Positions 1 through 12,133 of a stretch of DNA of 64,000 bases are shown one piece after another; position 1 is the first letter of the stretch; the number at the start of each line of letters is the position of its first letter. The notes below the pieces were generated by a model, which saw only the letters and a list, made by a program, of their open reading frames with translations, was not told the DNA's origin and made no database searches. The stretch comes from Salticus scenicus (taxonomy: Eukaryota > Arthropoda > Arachnida > Araneae > Salticidae). The translations under genes and the position numbers were made by a program. The stretch is from NCBI GenBank assembly GCA_963930645.1, contig OZ005659.1, positions 159,372,534 through 159,436,533 of the forward strand. Reading direction: 5' to 3'.

Positions 1-563
1 TGTTAACTAAGCTTCATTGAGCATGTCTAATTGTTATTTATAAGTTTAATATGTATTTCGGAATATAATGTAAATTAAGTGGTGAATTATTTAATATTTT
101 ATGTGTTAATAGTAAATGCTTATTTTTTTCACCTTGCGCGCAGGATATCTGTGAAACTATTTATAATATTTTCGTCAAATTTTCATAGATTATGTAACAT
201 ATCAGATCCTTCAATCTAAACATAAATTTGTTCAAATTTAGGATAAAAATATACATATTAAAAAAAAGTTTTAAATATCATTTATTTTTTAATGAAATCT
301 GAAGTATCGTCAGTATGAAAAATAAGGGGGGAATACAAATTTAGGTTCAGTATGAACGATCCGATATGTTACATAATGTATGAAAATTTCAGAAAATATA
401 TTAAATAGTTTCAGAGATATCTTGCTCGTAAGGTGAAAAAAACGCATTTATTATTAACACATAAATTTTTAAATAATTCACCACAAAATTTAAATTATAT
501 TCCAAAGTGCATGATAAACTTATAGGTAACAATTAGACATGTTCAATAAAGCTTAATTAACCA
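1..563. mobile_element. Long foldback (inverted-repeat) element at window edge
   Basis: Roughly bases 2-235 are repeated as a diverged reverse complement at about 337-563. Landmarks on the left are AAGCTTCATTGAGCATGTC, the 'gtggtgaattattta' block and the 'cagatatctgtgaaac' block; all recur inverted on the right. The spacer is only about 100 bases, so the whole unit is a giant hairpin with arms over 200 bases. No coding potential is visible. Because the left arm starts at base 1-2, the true left end and any target duplication may lie outside the window. It is probably a non-autonomous DNA element (MITE/foldback type); the superfamily is not assignable. Confidence 0.75.
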
Positions 564-660
564 TAAATTATTTTTAAAAAGTCTATAATTAAGTCGATGT
601 TTTTTGAAATTCTAAGGGTCTTATGCCCCCTTAAGAATCTTCTACAGTAATATCTAGTAG

Positions 661-710
<50 letters not shown>

Positions 711-814
711 CGGATTATGACGTCAAGTATCGCCTTACGACAAAACCTTCAAGAAGTCTGTTCCAGAACTTTCGGTCCAGAGTCTGTTTCTCCAACAATC
801 CCCTGTCTCACTTC

Positions 815-855
<41 letters not shown>

Positions 856-1911
856 ATCATCTATCCAGCTCTTTCTCGTTCTTTTACGCTTTCTTTTTTT
901 AATTGCTTTGAAGTTAAAAGCGACTTTAGGTAATTTTTCATTGCTCATTCTTTTAATATGACCATACCAGATTTTTTTTTTCTTTTTTCTTTTTCTTTTC
1001 TTTCTTTTTTTAAAAAATCTAATATGGTTTCCTTTATTTCCGTTATTTCTTTAATTCTTTCATTTTCGTATTCTTTCTTACTGGATATCCTGCATGAGCT
1101 TCTTAGGGCATTCATTTCTATTGCCACTAATTTCTTTTTCTCTGTCTCCATAATTCTCCAACTCTTTGCATCGTACAGTAATATTCTCTCAACAACAGAA
1201 TTGTATGTATTATACTTCCTCTTCCTCGAGATCGAATCACCCCATCAAAGATAATTCAATAGTTTTACAACATTTCACATAATATCTTAACACTTAAGCC
1301 GCTACAGACGTCCTCCAAGATTATTTGCGGTGCCCTAGGGACGAGTAACACGTCCTCTTTAAAAAGATTATGTAAATGGTTTCTGCATGTACGTTGACGT
1401 TGACTTATTTACCAAATGAACTTATTTTAAATAATTATTTATTACCTTACTTAATTTACTTACTTGTTTACTATGACGAACGCGCGTCATTGCCACGATG
1501 ATTGTGTTTAAGAGAGAATTTTTGCATTTCTTTTTGTAAAAATTTTCATGTTCGATATAAAGTGTTTGTTTTACCTTGAGAGCTTATATAAGTATTGTAG
1601 AAGAATATTTGATTCAAATGCAATGGGCATTATAATCCATGATTATTCAATCTCACGAATATATTTTGAATAGTTTACGAATTTTTTGTACTTGTAAAGC
1701 ATCAAACGAAATAAAGCTGGAAATTTTGATAGTATGTACGTGAATCAACGTTAATAAAATGGTGATAAAAATAATCATTTTGTAATTGTTCCACAAAACC
1801 ATAAACTGTAGGATTATTTAATTTTATTAATTTAATCTTACAGCAATAAAGAGTAATTTTAAAATGTGATACACATGTGGTTCTGAACAAATAATTTGCT
1901 GATCACTAAAG
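564..1911. other. AT-rich spacer with simple repeats
   Basis: No gene was recognised. It holds an (AT)n tract at about 666-706, a 36-base poly(T) at 816-851, and a T-rich pyrimidine stretch around 970-1075. Open frames here are low-complexity Phe/Lys-rich products of these tracts. Confidence 0.7.
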
Positions 1912-2041
1912 CGGGGGAGCCATCACCTCCGTAGAAGATCAAAACTGTGATGGCATGTCACAGGACCATCCTTATGGGTGGGTCCCAAACCGTCGTCAAT
2001 TGTCCAATAGCGCAGTCCTAGTACGACTTTAAATCCAACCT
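1912..2041 (+). mobile_element. LINE 3' end fragment (CCAAC-tail family), copy 1
   Basis: This short GC-richer block contains 'agaagatcaaaactgtgat', 'ggcatgtc', 'ggaccatcctta', 'tcccaaaccgtcgtcaattg' and 'gcgcagtcctagtacgac', ending near 'aaatccaacc'. The same ordered blocks recur at 25690-25792 and 63484-63606. The copy at 25690 ends in (CCAA)n, as does the jockey-type LINE at 40445. I read it as a 5'-truncated LINE tail or a SINE sharing that tail. It has no coding content. Confidence 0.65.
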
Positions 2042-3322
2042 GCTACTGCTACTAATAAAATTTCATAAAACATTTTTTTTTTTAATATTCATGTTTTTTT
2101 TTCTTTTTTAACACAATATAGAAAAAACGTATCCAAAAAAAAAAAAAAAAAATCAGATATAAAAAAAAAAATAATAATAATAAACAAATAAATAAATTAC
2201 TTTATTTTGTAAAATATTTAATACTTCAACTGTTATTCTTACCACTAAAGAAAAAATATATCTGCGAAAATTACACGTACTTAGTATAATCTTTATTAGG
2301 AGGGATCATAAATTTAGTTAAGAGAAAATAAAAACTTCGCAATCACATTTAACCCTTTCATTCTCCGTGATGCCAATTGGAATCACAACATTTCATATTT
2401 TCTTGCTTACCATCTAACACTCCTGCTGGTTCAAAATGAACGATATTAAAATCTATATACATTTTACCACTGAAAAATATATATTTTAGATGATTTCACT
2501 ACCTTTGTTGATAATTGAAACTATATTTTACTCATTCTGATAATAATATCGGAATCAGTTTCCTGTTTTGGGAAATTTAAGTAAATAAACTGTTTGAAAT
2601 ATTTTTTATTTTATTTTGTAATGTTTATAATTAGCTTTTTAATTAATTGCAATATGTATTTCTTCCAAAATTTTGATATTTTTATTTATTGGAAAGTTAT
2701 GATTTTAAATGACATCAGTGGTTCTATTAATCACAAATAAACACCTATCAGTTGCTTTGTTAGCTATATTAATTCGTACTCTGCTATTACACCTATTAAA
2801 AAAAGTATTTATATATATTTTAGCTTTGAAATAAATTTATGACTAAATATAAGATTTATTGTTTTATGGATGGAAAAAATTGGGAATGAAAGGGTTAAAT
2901 ATTATACTCATTTGAAAACCTATAAATTTATCATTAAAGTTTTCTAGCATTTCAATTTTAGTCTCTAAATCGAAAATACATCGTATATTTGTTAATAAGA
3001 CATTCAAATAAAATTTATTACAGGCTTTTACAATAACTGTTTATTGAGAAAGATCCGTGAAATAATGTGTCAGGAATTCACTTCACAGTTATTGCGTAAT
3101 TTAAATGGTAGTTTATTAAATTAATGGTCAGAGCGCATTTTTAAAAGTCAGTAAGCCATTACTTTAGATTGAATGGTTATTCGATATTCATAAAATGTTA
3201 CATGGAAAATTTTAGATTTGCTGTAAGTGAAAGAATTAAAGAGAAGGTCGCATTATTAAATAGAAAATAAGTATCAATATACGCATATTAAAAACAATAA
3301 AAAATAAAATAAAATAAAATAA

Positions 3323-3372
<50 letters not shown>

Positions 3373-3774
3373 CAAGATAGCTGTTGGATTTATTTGTGAT
3401 TGTTTTTCTTTTTCTTTTTAAAATTATCAAATATATACATACGATGTTCGATCGCAGTTTGTAAATAAGTTATTCTCGTGAAAAAGCGGCCTATTTTTTT
3501 TTTTTTTTTTTTTTTTTTTGGGGGGGGAGGGTCGTGCCAAGCTACGTAATACTTAATTCTTTTTTTAGATAGATAGTATTGTCCGTAAGTAAATAACTGA
3601 TTACATTAAAACTTTATTTATTTGGTTGCAAATGTTTACAGGCATATAATTTTTATTCTGGATGTCCACCCTCACCACAATTTACAGTTTTCAAATGAGT
3701 TACAACACCGTTAACTGCAGCTTCAGTCGGCGATTCTTTGCTGAGTTAAAACGCCTTCACTAATAACGCTTTAT
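2042..3774. other. AT-rich spacer with poly(A), (TAAAA)n, (AT)n and poly(T)
   Basis: No gene or recognisable element. Simple repeats: A-run near 2138-2151, (TAAAA)n at about 3298-3326 running into (AT)n to 3366, and a poly(T) at 3494-3519 followed by a G-run. The rest is undifferentiated AT-rich sequence. Confidence 0.65.
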
Positions 3775-4098
3775 CATAGCCTCCTAAACTAGGTGTCTGT
3801 CGAGTGGCTCGGAAACCTTGTAACAGTTCAAGCTGTACACAGCGCCACCTGGTACAGAATGTGCGATTTTTTTTTTCAACTGTCATCAATAATTTTAAGA
3901 AGTGACATATGATATATATAATCGACGTTTTTTTTAATTCTATTTACCTTTTATGTGTATCAAATCCCAATTAAAAAACTTTTTTGTTGGTTGTTGAATA
4001 AAAAAGTCGTGCAATTTGTACTAGGTGGCGCTTTCTACCGCTCGAACTGTTGCCAAGTTCCTGAGTTACGCGACAGGCATCTAGTTAAGGAGGCTATG
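3775..4098. mobile_element. MITE with about 75 bp terminal inverted repeats and 7 bp target duplication
   Basis: The ends are CATAGCCTCC and GGAGGCTATG. The inverted repeat continues inward for about 75 bases, through 'ctgtcg', 'aacagttc' and 'agcgccacct' on the left and their complements on the right. Direct repeats GCTTTAT flank both sides at 3768-3774 and 4099-4105. A 7-8 bp duplication fits hAT-like or P-like DNA transposons, but the termini do not decide the superfamily. The core (about 3839-4010) is clearly homologous to the core of the TTAA-flanked element at 27382-27608, although the termini differ. Confidence 0.8.
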
Positions 4099-4291
4099 GC
4101 TTTATCTATAAAGCCAGCATTGCAAATAAAACTTCATAAATGCACGAATAGAAGATAAAATAAAAATGAATTGTTAATCATAAACCAGTGCAATTTATAG
4201 AAATTTGATGCACACATTTCTCGTTGCACATCTATGCAAAGACCTTTACAGACGGAAATTTTAATTATTTTATTCTTCTTCACACCCTCTT

Positions 4292-4301
4292 CCCCCCCCC
4301 C

Positions 4302-4346
<45 letters not shown>
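4292..4346. repeat. Poly(C)11-poly(A)44 tract
   Basis: Eleven C (4292-4302) are followed by 44 A (4303-4346), the longest homopolymer in the window. It may be a retroposon tail, but no element body was recognised upstream. Confidence 0.9.
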
Positions 4347-4347
<1 letters not shown>

Positions 4348-5225
4348 GCACATCACGAGAATACTTTTTCGGCAACCGCTTTCAATTCTACCAATACCTA
4401 AAGTTTTATGATTTTATTTTAAATGTCTACAGCCTTATGGGAACATCCTGTATCAAAATTTATATTATTTAAAGTAAACAAAGAAAAAAAAAGTACAAGT
4501 AACTATATTAAGTAATAATTTAATCAGGAAGAATCACTTAAATAATCAAGGTTTGAATCTGCAGAATAAAACAATTCATTAAAAAATTGCTTTATTTCCT
4601 TTTGTTTAATTAATTACCAATATTTTAAAAAGTCTTCGAAATACATTATTTTATATAGTTTGTAACTATGTTCTGCGCGATTTGACTATATTTAACTTAA
4701 ATAAAGTGTTAGAATAAACGTTAAGTCCAGCTACAACACTCCATTATTCTTACAACTGCACAGATAAATTTTATTTAAATTTATACACAATGCAACAAAT
4801 GGCAATTTTAACTCTCTCAGTGTGTAGCTTTAAATGACATTTCTAGTTAAAAAATTATCTTATTGTCTAAAAAATAAATAATCCTATTGACTACTCAAGC
4901 TTCATGAATTTAATTTACAATTTTACATCTCGCGCGATTTGGAGAGAGATTTCTTATTTTACAAAAATTAGTCTCAAACCGTTTGAAATGTGTCTGTTTG
5001 AGTTACAAAATTCCAGTTCAAATGCTTAGAGGATTTTAATTATTAGCTATAAAAATTTTACAAATATTGAAACATTTTTGTATTTGAAACTTTATTTATT
5101 TCTTTTATCATGTAGATAACCGGAACTGGGTACGAACCCTCTGCCAACATATAAAGAGGTACTTTTATGCGGTTTCAATGAAATATACAGATTATCATGG
5201 CATTCTAAGAAAACATCTGATTTTT
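4347..5225. other. AT-rich spacer, weak SINE-like B-box remnant
   Basis: No gene. On the minus strand at about 5127-5152 there is 'gagggttcgtacccag', which resembles a tRNA B box, followed by AT-rich sequence. No convincing A box accompanies it, so it is at most a worn SINE fragment. Confidence 0.4.
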
Positions 5226-6228
5226 ACTTTCCGAACACTATAGTGAGTGAAGTATTGTAATCATGTCAAAAATCCGAATTCGAGATTTTGATGTTTCTAT
5301 ACGTTTCGAGGTCCAACGAGTCCGTTTTCACTATTTTTACGATGATGTATGTATGTGTGTGTGTATGTATGTGTGTATGTATGTGTGTATGTATGTGTGT
5401 ATGTCTGTGAGTGAACACGCTAGCGTCTAAACGCTTTGTTCGAATAAGCTGAAAGTTGGTACGTATATTGTAAGTCACCATAGTACGAACCCTATAGATT
5501 TTGGTGAATGTAGCACTTATAGTTTTTTTACAGGGACACAAAGAAAATGTCTTTATCATTATGGCCAAGGGACCAAAATCTTAAAAGTGTGATAGCATCT
5601 AAATGCCTTATTCAATTGAGCAAAAACTTTATACACATATTATAGGTCACAGATACTCAATCTGTATAGATTTTGGAGAATCTAGCACTTATAGTTTTTT
5701 TACAGGGACACAAAGAAAAATTCTTTGCCAAATTTTTAAAAGTGTGATAGCGTCTAAACGCCTTATTAATCTCAGCAAAGAATTTGTACACATGTTATAG
5801 GTCGCATTTGAACCAACTGTATAGATTTTGGTGAATCTAGCACTTACAGTTTTTTTACAGGGACACAAAGAAAAATTCTTTATCTTTATGACCTATGAGA
5901 CCAGCGATAGCATCTAAACGCCTTATTCAATTGAGCTGAAAATTTGTATGAATATTATAAATCACTGTTGCACTAACTATAAGCATTTTGGTGAATCTAG
6001 CATTTATAGATTTTTACAGGGACACAACGAAAAATTCTTTATCCTTATGATCTAAGGCTCAAAGTTCAGTAGCGTTAAATAAAACCTCGTGTGATATATG
6101 GAGAAAAATACTCAAACACTCTGTTATGGTTTTCTCTTTTTTGTTTGTTTAGCAACACCTCTTTCTTTATTTTATCTACAAAGCTGTTAGTTACTCAATG
6201 TTCGGAAAGTCGAGTGGAGTCACTCCAG
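5226..6228 (+). mobile_element. Tandem-repeat element with subterminal inverted repeats and 3' hairpin (family 1, copy 1)
   Basis: The 5' end is ACTTTCCGAACA (5226-5237) after a T-run. Its exact reverse complement, TGTTCGGAAAGT, lies at 6199-6210 and is followed at once by the hairpin GAGTG-GAGT-CACTC (6212-6225) and CCAG. Between them are a TGTATG microsatellite and an array of about four monomers of 157-172 bp. Each monomer starts near 'atagcgtctaaacgcc' and includes 'attttggtgaatctagcac' and 'acagggacacaaagaaa'. Short 5' terminal repeats matched near a 3' hairpin, plus a microsatellite and tandem core, match the Helentron-associated (DINE-1/HINE) layout. No Rep/helicase is encoded, so it is non-autonomous. 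Confidence 0.7.
5346..5404. repeat. (TGTATG)n microsatellite within family-1 element
   Basis: A TG/TATG array sits between the 5' end and the first 170 bp monomer. Reduced versions occur in the same position in the copies at 12550 and 52063, so it is part of the element. Confidence 0.8.
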
Positions 6229-7979
6229 ATTTTTTACCATTGTCGATTGCGTTGGTTCGCAAATGCAACCTGTTATGGTGTAAAACTTCAATACCAACTG
6301 TGTCCCATTCTATAAAACAAAAATTAATAAAAGCATAATACAAGTTACCGTTTGATGGAATCTTATAACAGAGACAAAGCTAAGAGATGCTTTAAGTTGT
6401 AAAATTTTGAAAGCTTCTTCGCTGATGCTATATCAATGTTGTTTCAATTTATAGCATGTAAATGCACAGTCATCTTTTTGTGCTTTCATGGTTAAAACAA
6501 GAGTTTCTGTGATTGTCCTGTTAGCATTGATCCTAAATATAAGAAAGAGAAAAAACATCCCGTACAGAATTAAAACTTTTGTATGACAAACGAATTACTA
6601 GAAAGGCATTAGTTACCCAGACAGGAAAGAAACCTAAAATCTTAGAAATAAGGAACATAGACAATTACTAGGCCAAAACAGAAAATATAGTTTAAAAACC
6701 TCTTCCGACGATTCAGTTATAAATGTACATCTTAAGAAAACATTTAACGAAAAAAAAAAAAAATATTTCGTATGTGTTGCTTCGAAATCAAAAACTCAAA
6801 TGAGATTTAAGTTACCTGCTTTAACTGTAATGAATGCAGGCTTAGAAATTTTGATATAGCAATACCTTCTACTGCGTCTACCTTCTACTGCGTATTAAAA
6901 GATTTTTGGACTGATTAGTGATGAAATGCATACATTTGCTAAACTTGAGAACGTGTTATTGGCCATGACAGTGGATGACAAGCAACATATAAAGAAGTTA
7001 GCCTACAGAAGAATACTTAAGACAAGAGAGGAACCGCCAGAACACACTTATGTATTTATAAAATAGATTTTTCACAAATATTAAATTTTTGAAGCTGTGA
7101 ACTATGAAGAGTTGAACGGCTCGTCAGCGTGATCGCTTTCTCGCGATCATCAATACCAAAACTGAAGGTAGAATCATCTTTAAATTCAAGCAGTAACTGT
7201 AATAGTAAATATATAAGTATTGTAAATATGTAAATATTATAAATAGCTGTCTTCCAGGGCTGGGTGGAAATATAAGTACATCCACCTTTCCGTGGTGTGT
7301 TTTAAATTGTTAATGTAATAAATTATAATTCCAGAACAAGCAAAGAGTTTTACAGTAAATACTTATTTCGAAAAGTGTAAAACTGGAGTATAGACGACAA
7401 AATACTGCAATTTGTAAAAAAAGCTAAAAAAAAAAAGTCGAAATTTGGTTAACTTTACGGAAATTTTTATTAAATTGAGGATTAAAAGTACAACTTTTTT
7501 TTTTTTCCTTTGAAGTCGCTTATTTTAAATATCCATTTCAAGGACCATCCTAACCTATAGACTGAGCTTAAAGTGGAATGAACGTATATTCTTTATAACT
7601 ATAAAGGCATATTTTGTGTAGAACATGGTATGCCAATCATTCACCATTCTTTTACAGGGGAATTAGAAAACTAAATTCACTAAAGGAGACAGAGAGAATG
7701 TGATGATATTATGCATACAAATTGCTGGTAGTGCATTTATTGCTATGTTATGTGATTTTAGTGTAAGATTACATTTAAGTATACAATGTTGTGTCTGTAC
7801 AGTTTATAGACAACATACAGAACTAACCCTTTTTTATATATATATATATATATAAATGATGGAATTGTTTTTCTATATTTTACTATGTCGACAAATACTG
7901 TTTAGGAAGGAAAGATAATTCATACCGATACTGCAATCAAAAAAAAATTTTTTTTCGACATTCATCTCTAATTTACATA
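6229..7979. other. AT-rich spacer
   Basis: No gene recognised. Small local features are a short tandem duplication of 'taccttctactgcgt' near 6865-6895 and (AT)n near 7834-7854. Nothing else stands out. Confidence 0.55.
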
Positions 7980-8186
7980 CACCCTGTGACAAAGAGATAG
8001 GTACAAAGTGTTTTTTCTTTGATTTTTCCTAAAATAACATTATCTAAATTGTGCTTATCATTTATTATTATCATAAAATAACACTATTTTCGGACTAATT
8101 TTTGTTTTAAGACTAATTTAGAAAAATTTTAAGACTAAAATTTTTGTAATTTAAGACTACACAGCGCGACAAAATTATAGGAACAA

Positions 8187-8224
<38 letters not shown>

Positions 8225-8584
8225 TATATATGATTATTTTGAATATGATTCAAATATTTAACATGTTTTTGATCTGATAATATTTTGTTATGATAATAAA
8301 TGATCAGCACAATTTAGATAATGTTATTTTATGAAAAATTAAAAATAAATAAATAAATAAAAATAAAAAAAAGCTCTTTGTTCCTATCTTTTTGTCGCAA
8401 AGTGTTGTCTTAAATTAGAAAATTTTTAGTCTTAAAACTTTTCTAAATTTGTCTTAAAATAAAAATTAGTCCGGGAAAAGTGTTATTTTATGATAATAAT
8501 AAATGATAAGCACAATTTAGATAATTTTATTTTATGAAAAATCAAAGGAAAAACCCTTTGTACCTATCTTTTTGTCGAGGGGTG
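7980..8584. mobile_element. TA-flanked foldback element with a second, related hairpin nested inside
   Basis: The ends are CACCCTGTGAC and GTCGAGGGGTG, with TA on both sides (7978-7979 and 8585-8586). The outer arms are about 190 bases: 'gataggtacaaag', the 'attatctaaattgtgcttatc' block and 'ggactaattttt' on the left recur inverted on the right. Inside, at about 8165-8400, is a second inverted pair of the same kind (GCGACAAAATTATAGGAAC versus GTTCCTATCTTTTTGTCGC) enclosing a 33-base poly(T). The TA duplication fits Tc1/mariner-type MITEs. The inner unit looks like a sibling inserted in, or duplicated within, the outer one. Confidence 0.75.
8189..8221. repeat. Poly(T)33
   Basis: This homopolymer sits inside the inner hairpin of the foldback element and runs into (TA)n. 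Confidence 0.9.
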
Positions 8585-9204
8585 TATAATATCACGTTTT
8601 CAGGTCTCTGAATGTCAAAATGGAATTTTTAACAGTTGATCTATATGTATGTACGTTACCAGCATTAATTTAACAGGGAAAAAAAGTAGAACTCATTTTT
8701 GCTGTATTGAAGTTAGTATTAAGTAACCACTTGAAATGTCTGTTCAAGATTGGTAATTTTCAAGGCACACTACTAGCGAAAGCTGAATAATTTAAAATTA
8801 ACTATTATGTTTAATGGGAGCATATAATTTATTTTTATAATGTAGGTAATATATTTCGTCTAGGTAATTTCGTCTATCCAGGTTATTTGTTTACTTTAAA
8901 TGTGTGAATCGGAAATCTATATTTCTAATTTAGGGAATCAGAAAATGACTCTTTATTCTTTCTAGATAAATGCTGTATATTTTTTTTCTCAGTGTAGGAG
9001 AAACATTTTAGGAAAAATCACCATATTTAGAAAGATAGCCTCTTCGCTAAAACACTTCTTGAAAAAATGTTTTTATAAAAATAAATGTCGCATTATATGT
9101 ATTTTTTTCTTAATTTTTCCAATTTATAAAATTATAAATTCATGGAATTATAGATACTCTAATATATATATATATATATATATTTCATTTCTATAAAATA
9201 AGTA

Positions 9205-9235
<31 letters not shown>

Positions 9236-10329
9236 GTTACTTTTTTATTTGAATAGCATTTAGTGTAACAATTAACTGACATATCCATTAACATCAAATA
9301 TATAATATTGTATCTTCAGTGATTTAAAATTTAACATAAAAAAATCTATAATAAAATATTATTTTTAAAACAAATTGTACTTTTATTAATTCTAGTAATA
9401 ATTATTATTTTTATTATGATTTATTTTTGAATAAATATTTAAATTTAATTTTAGTAAAACTTTCTGCAGTTTTTTAGCGTTACATAAAAGTGCAATTTTA
9501 TAAAAAAATAAAAAAATTCAGTTTTATACATAAACTTTCATTCAGTTTTACATAAAAACAGTTTTTCAGTGCTATAATAAATATATATGAGGATTTATTA
9601 CATAAAGAAAATAGAATTTCTTCTTATGAAAACCATACAAAAGCATTCTTTTTATTCCTTTCAATTTTAATAAAAAAAAAAAAAAAAAAAAAAAAAAAAC
9701 TATAAATTTTATTAATTTAACTGAAAAAATAAATAATAATGTATATAAGTATTTTATAATAACAAAAATAATATTATTTAGGCGAAGGATATTAATTAAA
9801 CTCAAGAAAATATTTTCAAATCTTTTAGTCAAAAACTTGAACAAATTACAAATATATCGTATAATGGTTATTATAATAATTTATATGTTTTTATAATAAT
9901 TAATAAATAAATAAACGTTAAATTAAAACAAAAATCTTATGATTTGTAAAAAAAGGCATGTATATAATTATTTGTTAAATATGTTTCATTTGAATTTTAG
10001 CTTTTATAAAGCAATAATTTATTTACAATTTAAATATATAGTAAAATAGTGTCTATAATTTTTTAATTTTACAGTTATAAATAATAATATTTTACACGGA
10101 ATTAAAAACCAAGGATAAGTGATTTACACAAACGCATGGATTATAATCTGAGGTAAATTCCGCCTCTATGGCTTTAGAGACATGGGACCTTTGTAGAACA
10201 TCATTCATGATAGGGATCAAACCATCTGATCCGAATGTCCGTAATTCTGTACGAATATTATCCTTGAGCTGTTGTATTCACTAATACAGTAATGGTAAAT
10301 GGAAATTGCTATCGAAACATGATTGCGAT
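8585..10329. other. AT-rich spacer with poly(T), poly(A), (AT)n
   Basis: No gene. Includes (AT)n at about 9161-9182, poly(T) at about 9210-9234 and poly(A) near 9671-9700. From about 10130 base composition becomes less extreme, leading into the possible transposase shred. Confidence 0.55.
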
Positions 10330-10510
10330 TAAAGTCATAAAATGTCTCTCCTGTTCGCCTGACCTTCATCTACTTGACTATTTTCTTTGGAGCTATCGGA
10401 AGGACTGTATATGAGCAAATCATAACAATGAAGCAATTCTGGGACAATATTCATGCAGAAATATGAACACAGGGATCAGAACTGTTGACTCTCGACCTGA
10501 ATCATATGTT
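10330..10510 (+). pseudogene. Possible mariner-like transposase C-terminal remnant
   Basis: Combining reading frames around 10352-10480 gives SPDL-LLDYFLWSY-KDCIYEQ followed by an 'IITMKQFWDNIHAEI' stretch. It resembles the SPDLTPLDYFLWG block that carries the last catalytic acid in mariner-type DDE/D transposases, followed by the usual 'peti-L--RI--A' type helix. At least one frameshift is needed and no terminal repeats were found. Only this short block is interpretable, so the assignment is tentative. Confidence 0.35.
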
Positions 10511-10529
10511 ACACAGGACATATATTTGG

Positions 10530-10745
10530 TAGGTCCATTTATTATTTATTAATTATTTATAGATTTGAGACTTATTGTAACAATGACGTTTGTCTCGAAT
10601 GATCGTATTAGATATTCACAATAACAATTACTTTATTTTCTTGCACTTAATAGAACACCACAAACGTCCACGCCTAACTGGGATTCGAACCCGAGACCTG
10701 GTATTTCAGAAGGCAGCAACCTATCGACCGAGGGATGTCCTTAAC
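10530..10745 (-). mobile_element. tRNA-derived SINE fragment
   Basis: On the minus strand there is an A-box-like 'tcggtcgataggttgctgcc' (near 10719-10735) and a strong B-box-like 'ctcgggttcgaatccc' (about 10680-10695). Both come before a non-tRNA body that runs towards lower coordinates ('gacgtttgtggtgttctatt'). The acceptor arms do not pair, so it is not a functional tRNA gene. I read it as a SINE head plus body. Confidence 0.5.
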
Positions 10746-10759
10746 GGCGGGCACATACC

Positions 10760-12082
10760 TGATATTATATTCCATATATAAGAGTAAATAATCTCACATC
10801 GTCAGCCTTCGTGTCTATGAAATATCCATTGAACTTAATGGTAAAAAAAAAATAAATAATAAATAAATAAATAAATAAATAAAAGCCTTTCCCAGATATA
10901 ACGCCATCGTGACGTTTGGCCCAGCCTCTATATATTTTAGATTTTATGTTTACTGAAAGACCATTCACAATTCTTTTAATATTATGAAATATACTATGAT
11001 ACTTATTATTGTTTTTACTATTTTCTTTTTTCACACTTTACTTCCCTGTTCAAATAATATACTGTCATTTGTACTCACCAATTTAAGTTACAATACTCAA
11101 TTTATACACTTTTCGAGATAAAATATATTGTTTACTCCATATCTGAAGATATCTCTGAAAATGTCTGTCGTATAATTTTAACGAAGTTTGACTTGAATTT
11201 ATTTTGAGAAAAAACGAAAAAAAGTAATTAATACTTTTCTGTATTATACTCCTTTAATCGAACAATTTGAATTTAAACAAGTTTGTGAAAAATAAATTAA
11301 ATATAAAAGTTAAGAATTACCATAAAGCAATAATTAAATTAATTTGTGATACATTTGTATAAAAATGTATTAATGGAGCTAGAGCAGTACGATGATAAAT
11401 AAATTAAAAAAAAAAAAAAAAAAAAAAGAAAAGTAAAGATCATAAAACGAATTAAATATATTTCTATACAAGACTTAATATTTTATTTGAAATATTTCTA
11501 TAAGAAAATAAGTTATTGTAAGAGTTCTTCTTAAATTAACATAATATAAAAAGTAATGATTGCATTGTCATTTCTATCTCTTTCATTAGAAAAAAATAAA
11601 AAATAAAAAATAAATAAAATAAAAATAAATAAGTAAATAAATAAATAAGTAATGGGTAATAAAGAAATAAATCACAATTGTCTTAAAAATAATTTAGAAT
11701 ATTATGAAAAATATGGTAAAAGATCATCAGAAAAAACCTGACATTTAAATCAGCACATACAAATAACGCTCATCACTGACAGACTCTGTCACACTTAAAA
11801 AGGTTAAGCTTATTTGGACTTATTTCTGCGTGAACGCAAGTTGCTACCTAATTTTCATACTTTAGTTAATTTTAAAAGAATTATTGTCCGATCTATAAGC
11901 TGTTTAATCCGACGGATTCAGAAAAATCGTCCCGTTCATTTGGTATCTTATTTGTCACGAATGTTTGATTAGATTTTTTTTTAAATTAACTAAAATATGA
12001 AAATAGACATAGCTTTAAAATAGGTATTTAAATTTTAAATTGTTGCCATATTTTCAGCATAAAAGGAAATATGCTTTCACGG

Positions 12083-12133
<51 letters not shown>

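Noticed and set aside
717..902. Open frame with a long poly-Phe stretch
   Set aside because: Created by the 36-base poly(T); no signature or codon bias. Similar poly-Phe/Lys frames at 945-1254, 4224, 8113, 9572, 18549 and 28142 are rejected for the same reason.
5266..5568. 100-codon minus-strand frame with His/Thr repeats, and a similar frame at 12891-13076
   Set aside because: They read across the TGTATG microsatellite and the 170 bp monomers. Frames are not conserved from monomer to monomer, so this is not a protein.
10680..10745. Possible tRNA gene (also 19500-19800 and 51586-51668)
   Set aside because: A and B boxes are present but acceptor and anticodon arms do not pair properly and non-tRNA bodies follow. 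SINE heads explain them better.
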